A DNA stretch of 64,000 nucleotides. Source: Rugalucina vietnamica. Its lineage: Eukaryota; Mollusca; Bivalvia; Lucinida; Lucinidae. The stretch is from contig OZ024875.1 in NCBI GenBank assembly GCA_964017185.1, positions 65,281,043 to 65,345,042 on the forward strand, written 5' to 3'. Within the stretch, counting starts at the first letter, position 1. The number at the start of each line of letters is the position of its first letter. Both the position numbers and the translations under genes were made by a program. Positions 30,731 through 42,400 of the stretch are shown here, piece after piece. The notes beneath the pieces were generated by a model. The model ran no database searches. It was not told the DNA's origin and worked only from the letters and a program-made list of their open reading frames with translations.

Positions 30731-31590
30731 AAATAGAAACCAGTAACAAGCGAGTCTGCCAACTCAGGGTTGTTTGCAGCGGGGTTTAAGTGGTTTAAGT
30801 AACGGATGCCTAATTACTAGCTTTTGGCTTGCAATTAACTCACGGCGTTCGAACTATGCAAGATTTACCATTTCCGTGTGGCGTCCATATGGCGACCTTC
30901 TGCACACATTTCATACGATTCTACAAGGACTCTATACATGTATAGCATATAAAATTATATGTTTTTGAGAAAGGGAAACATCGATTCCCACATTTCTTTT
31001 TCATGAAACTTCACTTGCTGCAAGATCTGAAAAAAAAATGAGAAATTGCATGCCGCCGCAACTTCTGTCGTGCCATCGCCAAGTGCGATATGTGAATATT
31101 ATAGATGAGTATTTGTCAGGTCAAACTGTGATGCATCATACTATGTATCTACAATATGTATGCGAGTGATAATACGGCAGTGCTACTACCTTTCAAACAA
31201 ATATTGTTACAATAAAGGCATGGTTTGAGAAAGAGCAGATTATATAATTCAAGCCTTGTCAGCCTTGGAAAAGAAGCAAGCCATAGCAAACAAGGTCGCA
31301 ATCAAAAATCGCACAGTCTCCGTTCGTTCGAACATCATACATGTTCCGTACGTAAGCCACATGTTTCCAGTCTAAGTGTATGTGGCATTGTCCCAGACCA
31401 TCGACTAAAGCCATAGGAAGATATCGCAAGATGCTGGTATATACCATACGCCAACACATGTTGGTCCGTGGTTACCTACATGTATAATGTCTGAATATTA
31501 TTATGGAAATCGCAGATTGTATGGTAGCTCCCTGGACAAACGTAAGTTTAACATTATCAGTTAATTAAAGCCATGTAACACCGTCACATT
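30731..31590. other. No recognisable gene
   Basis: Unique-looking sequence without repeats or coding signatures that I can support. Confidence 0.45.
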
Positions 31591-31887
31591 GGTCCCAATA
31601 GTGTAATGGTTAGAGTGTGCGTTTCGGAAGCGGGAGGTCGTAGGTTGGATCCTGGGTCACGTTATAAATAAGACGGTTGATACGGTACCAGTGGTTACTT
31701 TGCTACAAGGCGCTCAGCGTTATAAGGCAAGCACTGGATTCTCTTGTATCAAAATATAGTATTACTTACATCACAAAAATATATGAAAATGACTGAATAA
31801 TAAAAAAGGCGTGACTGTATTCACTGGAAGACCGTATGGAAGATTGGCAATTGTGCTAAATGTGTTGTCTTCCTAAAATATATAAAG

Positions 31888-31941
<54 letters not shown>
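31591..31941 (+). repeat. tRNA-derived SINE with (TTA)n tail
   Basis: The tRNA-like head (about 31591-31660) has an A box (TAGTGTAATGGTTAGAG) and a degenerate B box (GGTTGGATCCT). The loop around TTTCGGA has no proper stem. A body of about 220 bp leads to a TTA microsatellite (about 31887-31941), a typical SINE 3' tail. Confidence 0.6.
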
Positions 31942-31942
<1 letters not shown>

Positions 31943-31981
31943 GAACTTGTTGCTTTAGGTTACTCACACCAACAGCGAAGC

Positions 31982-31982
<1 letters not shown>

Positions 31983-32018
<36 letters not shown>
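31983..32018. repeat. Poly-A tract (36 A)
   Basis: A pure A run just beyond the SINE tail. It may be a retrotransposed 3' end or simple expansion. Confidence 0.8.
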
Positions 32019-32020
<2 letters not shown>

Positions 32021-32861
32021 ACAACGAAAAATGACCTCTGAAACTTGCCTATATTGTGTCCCCTTATAGGACAGTCCTTGGGCAAAGTCGGTCAAGCAAA
32101 ACATTGGTCAACCTGGTATAATAAGTCTAAGGCCAAAGAAAATTAATTTTGAGATTCTCATTCCCACCCGCCCCTGTTCAAAACCTGCACAAAATCAGTT
32201 TTAATTTGGTCGTAAAAGAACTAAAAACATGTGTTAAATAGAAATTAAAGATAATTGTGCATAAATTCAATTCGCTTAATAGTCTGTTGTTGTTGTTGTT
32301 GTTGTATTTTTGGTATCCAACCTTGATAGACTCAACCCCATGGTGCAACCGAGCAAGAGGTGAATTTGCTGCACAATGGACACATACACCCCGAGACCAT
32401 CACACGGTCAAAAAAGAACGCTTGACGCAAATGGTGCCGTGCCAGTGTAGCGGTCTGAGAGTGTGTCTTTTAATGGATAAATGAAAAAAAATATTAAGAC
32501 ACTAGGCTTTGTAGAGAGTCAAAGTGTGTGTCCTAAACTGAACAATAGAAGTCATCCATGCACCCACCAAAGAATTTTAAAAAAAATGGATGAGAATCTA
32601 ATAATTATATATTTTGGCCTTATGGGATGTATCCAGGGTGTCATTGATCCAAGAATTCTTCAGCCTCTCTGATGAGACTTCAAACCGAGCTTGCTTATCC
32701 GTATGTGACCATAGCTATATTATTAAGCGGGACGTAAGAAATTAAGACCAAACAAGCAACCCACGCAAAATGTTAATTTGTAAACATGTCAGTTGAAACC
32801 TTGGGCCTAATGCATGTATACAATGTAAATACTTACTCATAGGATGGTTGTGTCAAGTCAG
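32019..32861. other. No recognisable gene
   Basis: A short TGT repeat at about 32284-32305 is the only evident structure. Confidence 0.45.
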
Positions 32862-32945
32862 TTATTTATTTACCCATGGAGGCGGGAATCGGACCGAACC
32901 CATGACCTATCACTTGTGCACTAGCAAACCAGGCTCCCCGTCCAT
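32862..32945 (-). repeat. tRNA-related SINE fragment, minus strand
   Basis: The minus strand reads GGGTTCGGTCCGATTCCC with tRNA-like context upstream, resembling a B box region. The A box half is poor. Probably a SINE remnant. Confidence 0.4.
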
Positions 32946-33130
32946 GCGCGGATCCAGAAATTTTCATGAGGTGGGGTCCAACGAAAATGGTAATTTTTGG
33001 TCACGGACAAGGGGGGGGGGGTGTGGACCCCCTGAGAAATTACCTTTTTAGGTAAAATTTTCAAATTCCATGGGGGGGGGGTCCGGACCCCCGGTCCCCC
33101 CGTCTGCCGCCTTATGCTAGAAGATCCGCT
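32946..33130. repeat. G/C-rich element fragment
   Basis: GCGGATCCAGAAATTT is followed by G runs (33010-33020, 33072-33081) and GGTCCGGACCCCC. This is the pattern of a widespread small DNA-transposon remnant, related to the sequence near 30126. Confidence 0.35.
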
Positions 33131-33499
33131 TTTTCTTGGGTGTTACTGTACTGCATTAAAGGATAAATGTATTTATGGAGGTATCTGAATCTAAATGGTT
33201 TACTGGTGACACACCAAATTGACAATCCGTGATCAGGATGGGTTGCGTCGGGAGGAAAATAAGTACTTGACTCTCACAAGTGATACGAACTCTGACATTT
33301 AAGGTAGAGCAGCCAATATAGGGTTAGGCTAAGGTCATAAATTGTGTTGAATTGTGACATGTCAGCGGAACCGTAAAAATGATTCCTGACCATAAAAATA
33401 CCATACAACGAACTGGTTTTCTATTTGTGTACTTGTATATGCAGGCACAGCAGATAAAGCAAACGAACAAATGATTGTGACATCATATCTGCTTTGCCT

Positions 33500-33822
33500 A
33501 CAAGCCGTCAACGCAGTGCCAGAACGCCGTGGAAATGCGATGCGAACGCCATGGAAACGCAGTGCATACACCAAAAGCGTAGCGCAAGCGCACTGAAATC
33601 GCCGTGCAAACGCCATGAAATGCCACCCAGAACGCCGCAGGAACGCGGTAGAACACAGTGCGAACTCCGTAGCAATGCATTGGACTAGACGAGGACGCCG
33701 TGAGGACGGGGTGAGGACTCCATGGCGTCCTCTTTTCACAAATAATTTTTTGTTCTTGGGAATTCTCGCGGCGTTCTGGAAAATTTAAGAACGCCGTGCA
33801 AACGCCGCGAGAATTCCCAAGA
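33500..33822. repeat. GAACGCC-rich degenerate repeat ending in a hairpin
   Basis: Variants of CGAACGCCATGGAAACGC recur about ten times irregularly. The end at 33755-33822 is a near-perfect hairpin: TTGGGAATTCTCGCGGCGTT faces AACGCCGCGAGAATTCCCAA around about 22 bp. Confidence 0.6.
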
Positions 33823-33854
33823 GTACAGGGACTTGAAGCAACATTAACCACAAT

Positions 33855-34142
33855 GCTTGTGGCCTAAAGAAATGGATGGGCTGCTTGTGCCTCCAGATAA
33901 AGGTTATACGCTACTCACTGACCAGCTGATTACTGCCTTTGAGCCTGTCCAGGAAAAGTGGTTCAAGTCAAACCATTCATACGTATAAGCCTTTGTGGCT
34001 TAGTTGGATGGTTATATTTGAAGCACAAATTGGATGTCATGGCATCCTCATTTTTTGGTAAAAGTCTAATAAAATGGGGGCCACGTCCCGACATGACCTT
34101 TGCTATTGACTGGGATGTTAAGCATCATTTCAAACAAAAACT
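33855..34142 (+). repeat. Dispersed family E, copy 1
   Basis: It matches 62300-62620 in the same direction: GGGCTGCTTGTGCCTCCA, GTGGTTCAAGTCAAACCATTC, CACGTCCCGACATGAC and GATGTTAAGCATCATTT. TGGCTTAGTTGG near 33990 resembles a tRNA A box, but no B box follows. Confidence 0.55.
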
Positions 34143-36558
34143 ATAGTAAGGGTTTTGAAAAAAAGTATATCTTATGCATTTGCCTTCTGTGTTTGTTGGT
34201 GAGTATATAAGGTAAATTGTTGTGTCATGGTATCCCAGGGTGTGTTTCAAACATTTCGGAACCACAAATAAATTAAAACATGTGCTTGGACATGCTTAAA
34301 TGCCGAAATGCGTTGCACTGTGACATCTGGATTTTGTGTATCGAGTCTCGAGGAATAGATAATCATATAACGGTATGTTGTGTGAAATTTCAATTTAAAA
34401 ACACCACCCACTTTTGCTCTAATTAGATGAAATCCTGGTACATTTCCCAAATTGAAGACCAAGATGTCCGATAGAATATCCTTAATGGATAGTATAGTGA
34501 ACTTTCATTGTCAATTACCCTGGTGTAGCTGCTCGGTTGCCTATGTTTTGACCTAGATCCTCAGCTCCAATCAGTGTACCACATATGAGCGCTCTCGCTC
34601 AAAATCTTGCGCACAATAATTTATTTTTTCAAAGGGCCATAATTCAGGGAAGAAACACAACTCGGAACATGAAATAACTGGTCAACTATTTTCTCTTGAG
34701 GGATATAAATTTGAAATTATAGAATTCATCGAGCGAAAAAAATAGTAAAAATCAATCAAACATTCATATATTCAGTGTGTGTAGTCAGAACAAGGCACAT
34801 TAGCCACTAACACCAAACCAGTTTATGGCACGGCCTAAATTGGAACCAGCGACCTTTCGATCCCGCGATCGACAGCCCCTTTTCAAAATTATGCCCCCCC
34901 ACTTTCAAAACAAAAATTGATTTGTTTTGCAAGATATCCCAAACTGGCATAAGGCAATATATGCGCGTGCCTACCGTGATAATTCACGCCTAGTAATTAA
35001 AGATGCCCTGTCACTAAGCCATCGCACCTTTTTGTCGACAATAAATATTAAAAAAAATCTTATTCTTGTATTGTAGCATGCTGCTACTATCGTTGTCTAA
35101 CTTCATATGCACCATAAACGACTCTGTACGCACTCAAATACCTCGTTTTGTAAAAAGAGCCTCTTTTCGCTATCTTGTCCCACCCCTAAAAAGTATTTGA
35201 GCTAGAGCCTTCATATTTGGTATAATTTTATTGCGGCCTGAGTACTAGGTTTCCTGATTAACTTTTAATTTGACAGAATTAGGGAGTTTTGAGAATTTTA
35301 CCCAATTACAACTTGTTGGCAAAAAGCCTGCTATCTGTTAATCAAATACTTCCAAGAAACAAGGTCAAAGCAGAGGCAACTGACCACTTCACCAGAGAAT
35401 GAAATTTCATTTCATTACTATTGTTTGCATCTGTCATCATTGTAAATTCCCAAGTTTGTCGAAATTCCAGTATCTTGTTTATTAACCACCATTTTGGCCA
35501 AGTTGGTCTATAAGGGTTCTTGCGCAATTTGCAAATGCACCAAGGTTACACGGGCCGTTTCAGACCCTCCACTGACTTTCCTCAAACCGCCTTTCCTTTA
35601 GATAATTTGGATACTGGGGACCCATAAAGTAGAAAAGAAGCAGTTTTGTTCGGTACAATAGAATTTTCTTTGAAAAATTATTGAAATAAATGAATCAAAT
35701 ATCCCTGTTAGGGGAAGCATATGGTTGGGGACAAAGTGGTTTACAAACACATATTTCTAGTTTAAAGTATGTAACAATCTCGCAGTCTATGCCTATATTT
35801 TCAACTGTATTTGTTTTGATTACCTCACATGATTCAACAAGCGCACGGACATGTATGATTCGGTGTTTTGCAATTGCGCTTTTTTTCTGCAAGTCTTTTA
35901 CTTTCATTTACGCACTTTTTAGTATACCTATTACATATAAAGGATGGTGTTAAAGGTCATACTTAGTGTGTTTAAAACCGACTGTGTGCTAATCAGAACA
36001 AATACATTGGGCAAAACAGCCTTTCTCATGCATATTTTGTCCGCTGTCCGCTAAACAGGCAGGGGGAAGATTTTTAAAATTGGTTCGATGTCTTAAAGCT
36101 TTTTCGTGCAGCCAATTCTGCTGTTTGGAACTCGTATTTTCTTAAATTTATTTTGTAATATTTTACTAGGATATTTTTGTTTTCATTTCAAGTTACACTT
36201 CCTTGTAACACATTTCGTAATCAGGAGCTTTTTATCAGTTATCTATACACAGATGATGGTAATTCGAACTAGTGATGATGCACAGTTTTATGCAGCTTCG
36301 GTGTAGAAAACTACACACCCCATATAAAAACGAAAAGCAAAATTCTTGTAATAAGCCCTAGAGACAAATGTGAAGGCGGGTTCGCGATACGGTTTTCAAT
36401 TAGTTAGGTTTCGCAGACAGAATATCTGTTAGATCTATATAATTAAAGTGCAGTTTTCTTATAGATTCATAGTCATATGCTATATTTTTACAATGTAAGT
36501 CTATAAATAAAAATCTTCCCCATACCTGGCTTGTATTCAAAAGCTATGACTTATAGTC
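34143..36558. other. Non-coding interval downstream of the GPCR gene
   Basis: No long ORF or repeat family is supported. A possible minus-strand AATAAA lies about 410 bp beyond the GPCR stop, near 36147. A weak tRNA B-box-like word is present on the minus strand near 34850. Confidence 0.4.
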
Positions 36559-38813
36559 TCAGCCGTTCTGTGCGTTTTGGCCGCTAGCCGTTTTCAACTC
36601 CGCCAGTTTGACAGGCAGCATTTCTAGAGGCTTTTGTGCTATCAACTGACTCTCTGATTTCGGTTTACAGAATGCAGCTTTGAGGCTATCTCTGAATCTC
36701 TTTCCACTTATGATATAGAGGAAAAAGTTGCAAGTGGGGTTGCAGATGAATAGGCATTCGGCTATTAGTTTGAGTACGGCTCTGTTTTCATTTGAGAATA
36801 TGGGGTACTGAAGGTCGTCATCCGTTTCTGACTCAAGTACTAGTAATATCAGAAAAGGGGATACAAACAATATAAAAGTAATACTTATAAGCGTAGTGAG
36901 GATGATCACGTGACGTGTCCGTCGAATCATCTGCGAGGTGGGGTTGATCAGGGGGCCGTGAGACATCTTGTACACCTTTATCCAGGTAGCCGTGTTGGAA
37001 ACTATGAGTATCAAAACAGGGATGACGAACAGCCACAAGCTATTAAACCATATCCAAATCCTGTAGAAATTGACATAGTCCTGACTCGCGAAAACACAAT
37101 TGAAATTGTCCCCAGCGTTATCAATTGGCGGTAGAAATGTCTCATTTGATAGTTGTGCAGCAGAGGCCATACAATCATCAGTTGCGCTATCCTTATTGTT
37201 GAAGTTGTCGTTTCCAAGGGTCGTTTGTTCAAATAGTCCCGCATTGCCAGATGTGTCATCCTGTATATCTATGGAGAGGCCGTTTCCAATGGTCGTTTGT
37301 TCAAATAGTCCCGCATTGACGGAGAGGCTTTTTCCAATGGTCGCTTGTTCAAATAGTCCCGCATTGCCAGTTGTGTCATCCTGTATATCGACGGAGAGAC
37401 CGTTTCCAGTGGTCATTTGTTCAAATAGTCCCGCATTGCCAGTTGTGTCATCCTGTATATCGACGGAGAGGCCGTTTTCAATGGTCATTTGTTCAAATAG
37501 TCCCGCATTGCCAGTTGTGTCATTCTGTATATCGACGGAGAGGCCGTTTCCAATGGTCGTTTGTCCAAATAGTCCCGCATTGCCAGTTGTGTCATCCTGT
37601 ATATCGACGGAGAGGCCGTTTCCAATGGTCGTTTGTTCAAATAATTCAGATTCTCCAGTTTCTTCGACCTTCATATTGACGAAGTTGTCGTTTTCGATGG
37701 TTGTCCGTTCAAATGGTGCCGAATAGTCAGTTGTGTTATCTTGGATATCGACCGAGATGCCGTTTTTAGTGGTGGTCCGTTCAGTGTGTCCCCCCCCCTC
37801 GAATCGCCGGCTGTGCTGTTATCCTGGATACCGACAGTACCGCTACTTCCAGTAATTATCCGTCCCAAGGGTCCCGATGGGTCGGTCGTGACACTCCGGA
37901 TATCAACAGAGTTTTTGTCATTCGGGGTTGTGGTCGGGTGTTCATTGTCTATCGGCAATAGTTCACCGTGCTCTGAATTGACGAATTCGACGACCATTGT
38001 ATCTTCGGTTAGCAGCCGCCCGATTGAATTTTCACGGCCTGACGGTGATGAAGAATTTACTTCGTGATCAAATCCTTTGGTCTGGCACGACTGATTGCAG
38101 GTGATTTCAAACTGTATGTCATTCTCAGGGTTATAATCAATCGAGCCGCTGATATCAAGTCCCATTTGTCCATCGTTATCGCCGTTGTTCTTTACTGTAG
38201 ACACTTTAATACCGACGGTGACACTTTCGTTGTTAGTCTCCCTGTGATGTATGCAGGTGCTAGAGGTCGTCAGATCGTAGTCGGGAAATTGGACCGTGTC
38301 ATTTCGATCAAGGGTGGTGGCGTTCGTCGTCTTAACAGCGATGGTTGTCATCTCCCGATCTTGCCTGATTCCGAATTTACTGCCGTAGATATAATGCGAA
38401 CAATAACCAAGTAAGATTACAGTTAGCACTGCCATCGTTTTCAGGGCATTTTTCGGTGTGCAAACAGACCTTGCTTTGATTGGTTTATAAATACTGAATG
38501 TCCGTTCTACTGCTAGGAGTACGATGGTCCATAACGATAATCCCGCGAATAAGCTTGCGAAAAATAGCTGCAGTCTGCAGTATACAGGGCCTATCGTCAC
38601 CATGGGAACGTTGAATGTGTCTATGATCCATCTGTCCGCGGTCGAGAGTACGAGTGTCAGTAGATCGGTTATCGCCAACGATGTTAGGAAAACAGTGTAC
38701 GACGACTTTTTGCAGTGTTTGTTGGTAACAGTTACGATTGACAGACTATTACCCACGATACCGACAAGTATCAATATCGGTATGATTACTGTTCTGAAGG
38801 AATTCACATCCAT
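36559..38813 (-). CDS. Class A (rhodopsin-like) GPCR with giant repeat-bearing ECL2; halves in two frames
   Basis: The minus strand encodes all seven helices in one exon. The first half starts at ATG 38813 (an in-frame TTG at 38822 is not a credible start). Counting residues from that TTG, TM1 is about 12-33 (Gly24-Asn25), TM2 has LAITD (Asp53), Cys82 opens TM3, ERT (106-108) replaces DRY, and TM4 is about 125-147. This frame ends at TGA 37671-37673. The second half, in a different frame, holds repeats, Cys193 before TM5, TM5 (about 208-232), TM6 (252-281, FVSP instead of CWxP) and TM7 (298-322, NFFLY plus SGKRFR). Residues are numbered from ATG 37674. TM4 and TM5 are separated by some 430 residues, against roughly 20-40 normally. 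The frames join at a run of nine C (37790-37798). The ligand is unknown; the overall pattern is that of peptide-type invertebrate receptors. Confidence 0.82.
37207..37638 (-). repeat. 72-bp coding minisatellite in the GPCR loop
   Basis: Five full units of 24 residues (TTIGNGLSVDIQDD then TTGNAGLFEQ), one shortened to 16 residues (near 37310-37345), and a partial unit. All lengths are multiples of three. Older degenerate relatives extend upstream past 37900. Units are rich in Thr, Asn, Gly and Asp, giving an acidic disordered extracellular segment. Confidence 0.88.
37790..37798 (-). other. C9 (coding G9) run separating the two GPCR frames
   Basis: Upstream of this run the receptor is read in one frame, downstream in the next. 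One extra G, or a -1 slip on the run, would make the frames continuous. The loop repeat motif (SVDIQDN-like) is found in the second frame immediately after the run, which locates the shift. Confidence 0.75.
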
Positions 38814-38822
38814 GATGTTCAA

Positions 38823-39253
38823 ATATGTAACATTCTACATGCTTTGAATTTATTTTCATTCTTCGGTTCACACACAGACTAAACACAGATCTGAATACAC
38901 CCTTCTTACCTCTTTCATATTATATGTGGGTCCTGTTAGGGGCATGCAGAGAGAGTAATTAATTACTAAATCTGCTGATAATTTGACCCATGTAAGCCCC
39001 CGTGCTCTGCTTAGGGAGACTGCCAACAATATGACACAAAAAGACAGTATAGCTCTGCTTCTCCAAGAAGGCAATCGGGTATATTTCTTCAGAGATATTT
39101 GTTAGAAAATGGATAAGAAAAATTGTGACCGTCGTCCTTAAGAGTAAAATTGACAAATGTTAATGTCAGATATTTATGAAAAAATATTCACATATGGGTC
39201 AACCGGCAGCATATATTTGTTTTATTCTTGGACTTGTGACTGATTTATAATAT
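38823..39253. other. Upstream region of the GPCR gene
   Basis: It should contain the promoter and 5' UTR. I cannot identify a convincing core promoter element or splice signal. Confidence 0.35.
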
Positions 39254-39499
39254 GAGACACCGCATGAGAAAACCAACAATTTGCATAGGCGAAAACAAAG
39301 CCACAGATCAGCTGTGCAGTAACTGTTACCAGTAACTGCACAACTGATCAGCGCCTTTGTTTTCGCTACACGGACCGTACAATCTCTCTTCTTCTTAGAT
39401 CCGAAATTTCAAGCTTCTAGCCTGTATCTGTGATTGTACAGGCTAGTTGTGTCAGACCTGATCGGAACCCAAATTGATGTTTTTTTCACGCACAGGCTC
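39254..39499. mobile_element. Family B foldback element
   Basis: It starts GAGACACCGCATGAG and ends ACGCACAGGCTC. The central stem region is CAGCTGTGCAGTAACTG plus its inverse. Orientation is opposite to the copy at 369. Confidence 0.7.
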
Positions 39500-40305
39500 A
39501 TGTTAAATTGATTAGGTGGGACTCACGATTTGGGTGCTTTGGCCTATCTATTTTGATCAGTATTGCTGTTCGCCTTGCATGACATTTGCCAGCATTTGCG
39601 TGTATAGCCGACCAATAGAATTTGTAGAATTTGAATTCTCAGACTAAAATGTTTATTTGAAGAGATATCACCATTGCTTAGCATACGCACTTGGTGGTTA
39701 ATCAGAGTCGAATGTTGTTATTGCAATTTACACTCACAAACCTCCATTATTAGTCACCCAGTTGGACTTGTCGCAAATCGCTGTCCAATGGAATTTGTTT
39801 CGCAGACGGAAATATTGTTGTAAGTGCTACGAACGTGGCGTATGATGTTTGGTTGTTTTATAATACTTTAATATTTATTGATTGTTGACATTAAAAAAAT
39901 AACCTTGTTACATATGCTTTATGGAAACGCGTCTCTGATACATATAAGCTTTTCTCTGAGCCTTCGGCTCACGTGCGCTACGAACATGACAAAACGTATA
40001 TGCTGCAAAATAACTTTGTTTCTTTCAAATAATATTTGATACCGCATCCTGCTCAATGTCTGAATTTTATACGTGCATATTTAATGCCTAGGTGTTATTT
40101 ACCCCGATCATCGTACGAATGTTGGTCTGCGATTTCCCCTAAGTTATTTAAGACGTCGTAAGTGATTAAGGGCTATGACGTGTGTGTTAACAATTCATAC
40201 GGGCATCGTAGGATTTCTTGCTCTGGCTTTCGTCGACGTTCTGAGTCTAAACCGTACGGAGATCATACGGAAGTCCTAGGATCTCAGCAGACTTTAGTTC
40301 AGAAA
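39500..40305. other. No recognisable gene
   Basis: AT-rich unique-looking DNA; no coding or repeat assignment is possible by eye. Confidence 0.45.
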
Positions 40306-40910
40306 AAATCATCACACGTTACAGACGTATAGGATATAACTTGAATGTTATGTGACAGTATGCATGCCTAGTTTTTAACCCAATCATGGTTGATAACTAT
40401 GCTGCTTGCTTTAATTGCACGCCGGTGGGTCGGACGTCAGACTCTATGATGGCCCCGACATAAAGCTATTCATTATAGTTGGTTGAGGCCGGAGCTTCTT
40501 GTCTGTGCTTGGCACACCGGGGTTCAACTGGTATTTTTCTTTTGCTCCGGAGTTAGTAAGTTATTTGGCGCCCAGGGATCTCCATTGTCGGGCAGCTTAT
40601 TCAATCTTCGAGTCCTTGTTTTTGATTCATCATGGTGGTTATCATGATTTATTTGTTTGTCCATGATGATTCATTGACTAGTTAGAATTTCACCACGAGG
40701 ACAGAACAACTAACTAAATGTTGTGAACCACTGCAGAAGCTGAGGGTGAGGTTAGGGCCCTGAAAAATCGATTTAAGCCCGCCAGTAATTTTATATTACT
40801 GATCGTTCCAAGGCGATACTTCTGTGGTGGTTCTTATTGTATTATGTCTTGGTGTATAAAATTTTGTGCTGTTTGAGCCATAGGTATGTTTTCATATTTT
40901 AAGTTAAGGA
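40306..40910 (-). mobile_element. Family D element, copy 3, 3'-truncated
   Basis: It is the inverse of 2264-3035: TCATCACACGTTACAG, GGTGGGTCGGACGTCAG and GGTCCTCGTGG-family words in reversed order. It ends after TTTTCATATTTTAAG and lacks about 170 bp present in copies 1 and 2. Confidence 0.65.
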
Positions 40911-41038
40911 CTTATGTGCGGTCACTGTATATACATGTTTGAAGATTTACCTGTATACAAAACATTGTTTATTTTTGTCAACAATGCTACATTCTTTGGC
41001 ATGCTTTATCATGGAGCTGTTGAATATGTTGCAAATAC

Positions 41039-41584
41039 ATGGATTTGTGTATACATGATTGTGAAATGAGTGGTCAGCTCAGAGCAAGTGAGTCATTTTT
41101 CAGTTACTTCCGGGTTGAAATCGTCGAGCCCATTTTTCTTAGCTTTTTGAAAAAAATAAGCCAGATTTTTCGATGTAGTCATTGTCTTCAATCATATAAG
41201 AACCTGAAACAAAAGGCATGTCATCTTTCAGCAATCAATAAGCGAACACGAGCCGTCCCAAGTTACCCACTTTGAGAATTTTCCAGAAAAACATGTTTAC
41301 ACTAACTTTTCTTAGAGAAATGCATATCCATGACCCCAAAATAAACCTTTATTAGTCAGATTATGTATCCTAGACATGTAGGCTTTGTGTAATTTTTATT
41401 CAAATGCATTCCATTTTCCAGGAGCTGGGTCCCACGAAAACCAGTTACATTTCCAATTCTAAGCCAAGCTATTTAAAATTTTAAAAGAATAACTATATTG
41501 AGTCATTCCTGGTATCTGTGACATCTATTAGCAATAAATGCACATCATCATTTGATTGGCAGATTTAAAAAAAAACAGTAGATG
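41039..41584. other. No recognisable gene
   Basis: A 78-codon open frame at 41039-41275 shows no motif I know and no codon-level support. I do not treat it as a gene. Confidence 0.4.
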
Positions 41585-41870
41585 TCTGTTGAACCACAAC
41601 AGAAGTATCGCCTTTGAACGATCAGTTCTATAAAATTACTGGTGGGGGGGGGGAGCGGGCTTAAATCGATTTTACAGGCGTCTAACCTCATCCTTATCTT
41701 CAGCAGTGGTTCACAACATTTTGTTAGTTATTCGGTCCTCGTGGTGAATCTCAAAGTAGTCAATGCATCATCAAGGACAAAAAATAAATCATGGTAACCA
41801 CCATGATGAATAAAAAACGAGGAATAACAGGTTCAGGTCCTGGAGATCCCTGGGCGCTAAATAACCTACT
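41585..41870 (+). mobile_element. Family D fragment
   Basis: GAACCACAACAGAAGTATCG, GCAGTGGTTCACAACATTT and TCGGTCCTCGTGGTGAATCT match the middle of copies 1 and 2. It ends at GGAGATCCCTGGGCGC..., where a Penelope-like fragment begins. Confidence 0.6.
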
Positions 41871-41871
41871 G

Positions 41872-42400
41872 AAATCAAGTTTACTACAGAGGTATCCAAC
41901 GACAAAAATGTTTTTCTAGACACCATGTCTCACCTAGAAGGAGACAGAGTTGTTGTGGACCTCAACACTAAGCCCACAGACTCACACCAGTATCTCCTGC
42001 CATCAAGCTGCCATCCACCACATTGCCGTAAGAACCTACCTTACAGTCTTGCACTACGCATAATACGCATCTGCTCAGACGACGAGGTTTTTGAGATGAG
42101 AGTGAAAGATCTCTCTGATCAATTCAGTAAACGAAGTTATCGGAAGCATCGACCAAACCATAGGAAAGGTGAGACAAGTGGTCAGACCAAGTCTGTTATC
42201 CTACAGGCCTAAACCCACAGCAGGTATTTTGCCATTCGTCATAACTTATCATCCCAGATCTACCTAAGGCCTGGAATATCGTTGAAAATTATCATCCAGA
42301 CCTACCTAAGATCAGGAATATCGTTGACAAGCATTGTCCCATCATCGAATCTTCAGACTGTCTGTCCACACAAGCCAATTACAGTAAACAGATTGGTATA
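41872..42400 (+). pseudogene. Penelope-like element RT fragment
   Basis: The frame at about 41880-42212 carries the conserved region downstream of the catalytic RT motifs of Penelope-like elements: NVFLDT, DLNTKPTDSHQYL, SSCHPPHC, then PYSLALRIIRICS. After a stop at 42212 a second frame continues with TYHP and DLPK...NIVDKHCP-type sequence, and this segment looks locally duplicated (WNIVENYHP / IRNIVDKHCP). No GIY-YIG endonuclease domain and no upstream RT core are present. It is a dead, frame-broken fragment. Confidence 0.65.

Noticed and set aside
32970..33110. G-quadruplex regulatory site
   Set aside because: The G runs are real, but they belong to a small transposon-like remnant and no nearby gene is supported.
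37100..38414. Plus-strand ORFs of 100-208 codons opposite the GPCR
   Set aside because: Shadow frames of the 72-bp repeat and the GPCR coding strand. Their repeats mirror those of the receptor and show no membrane or domain motif of their own.
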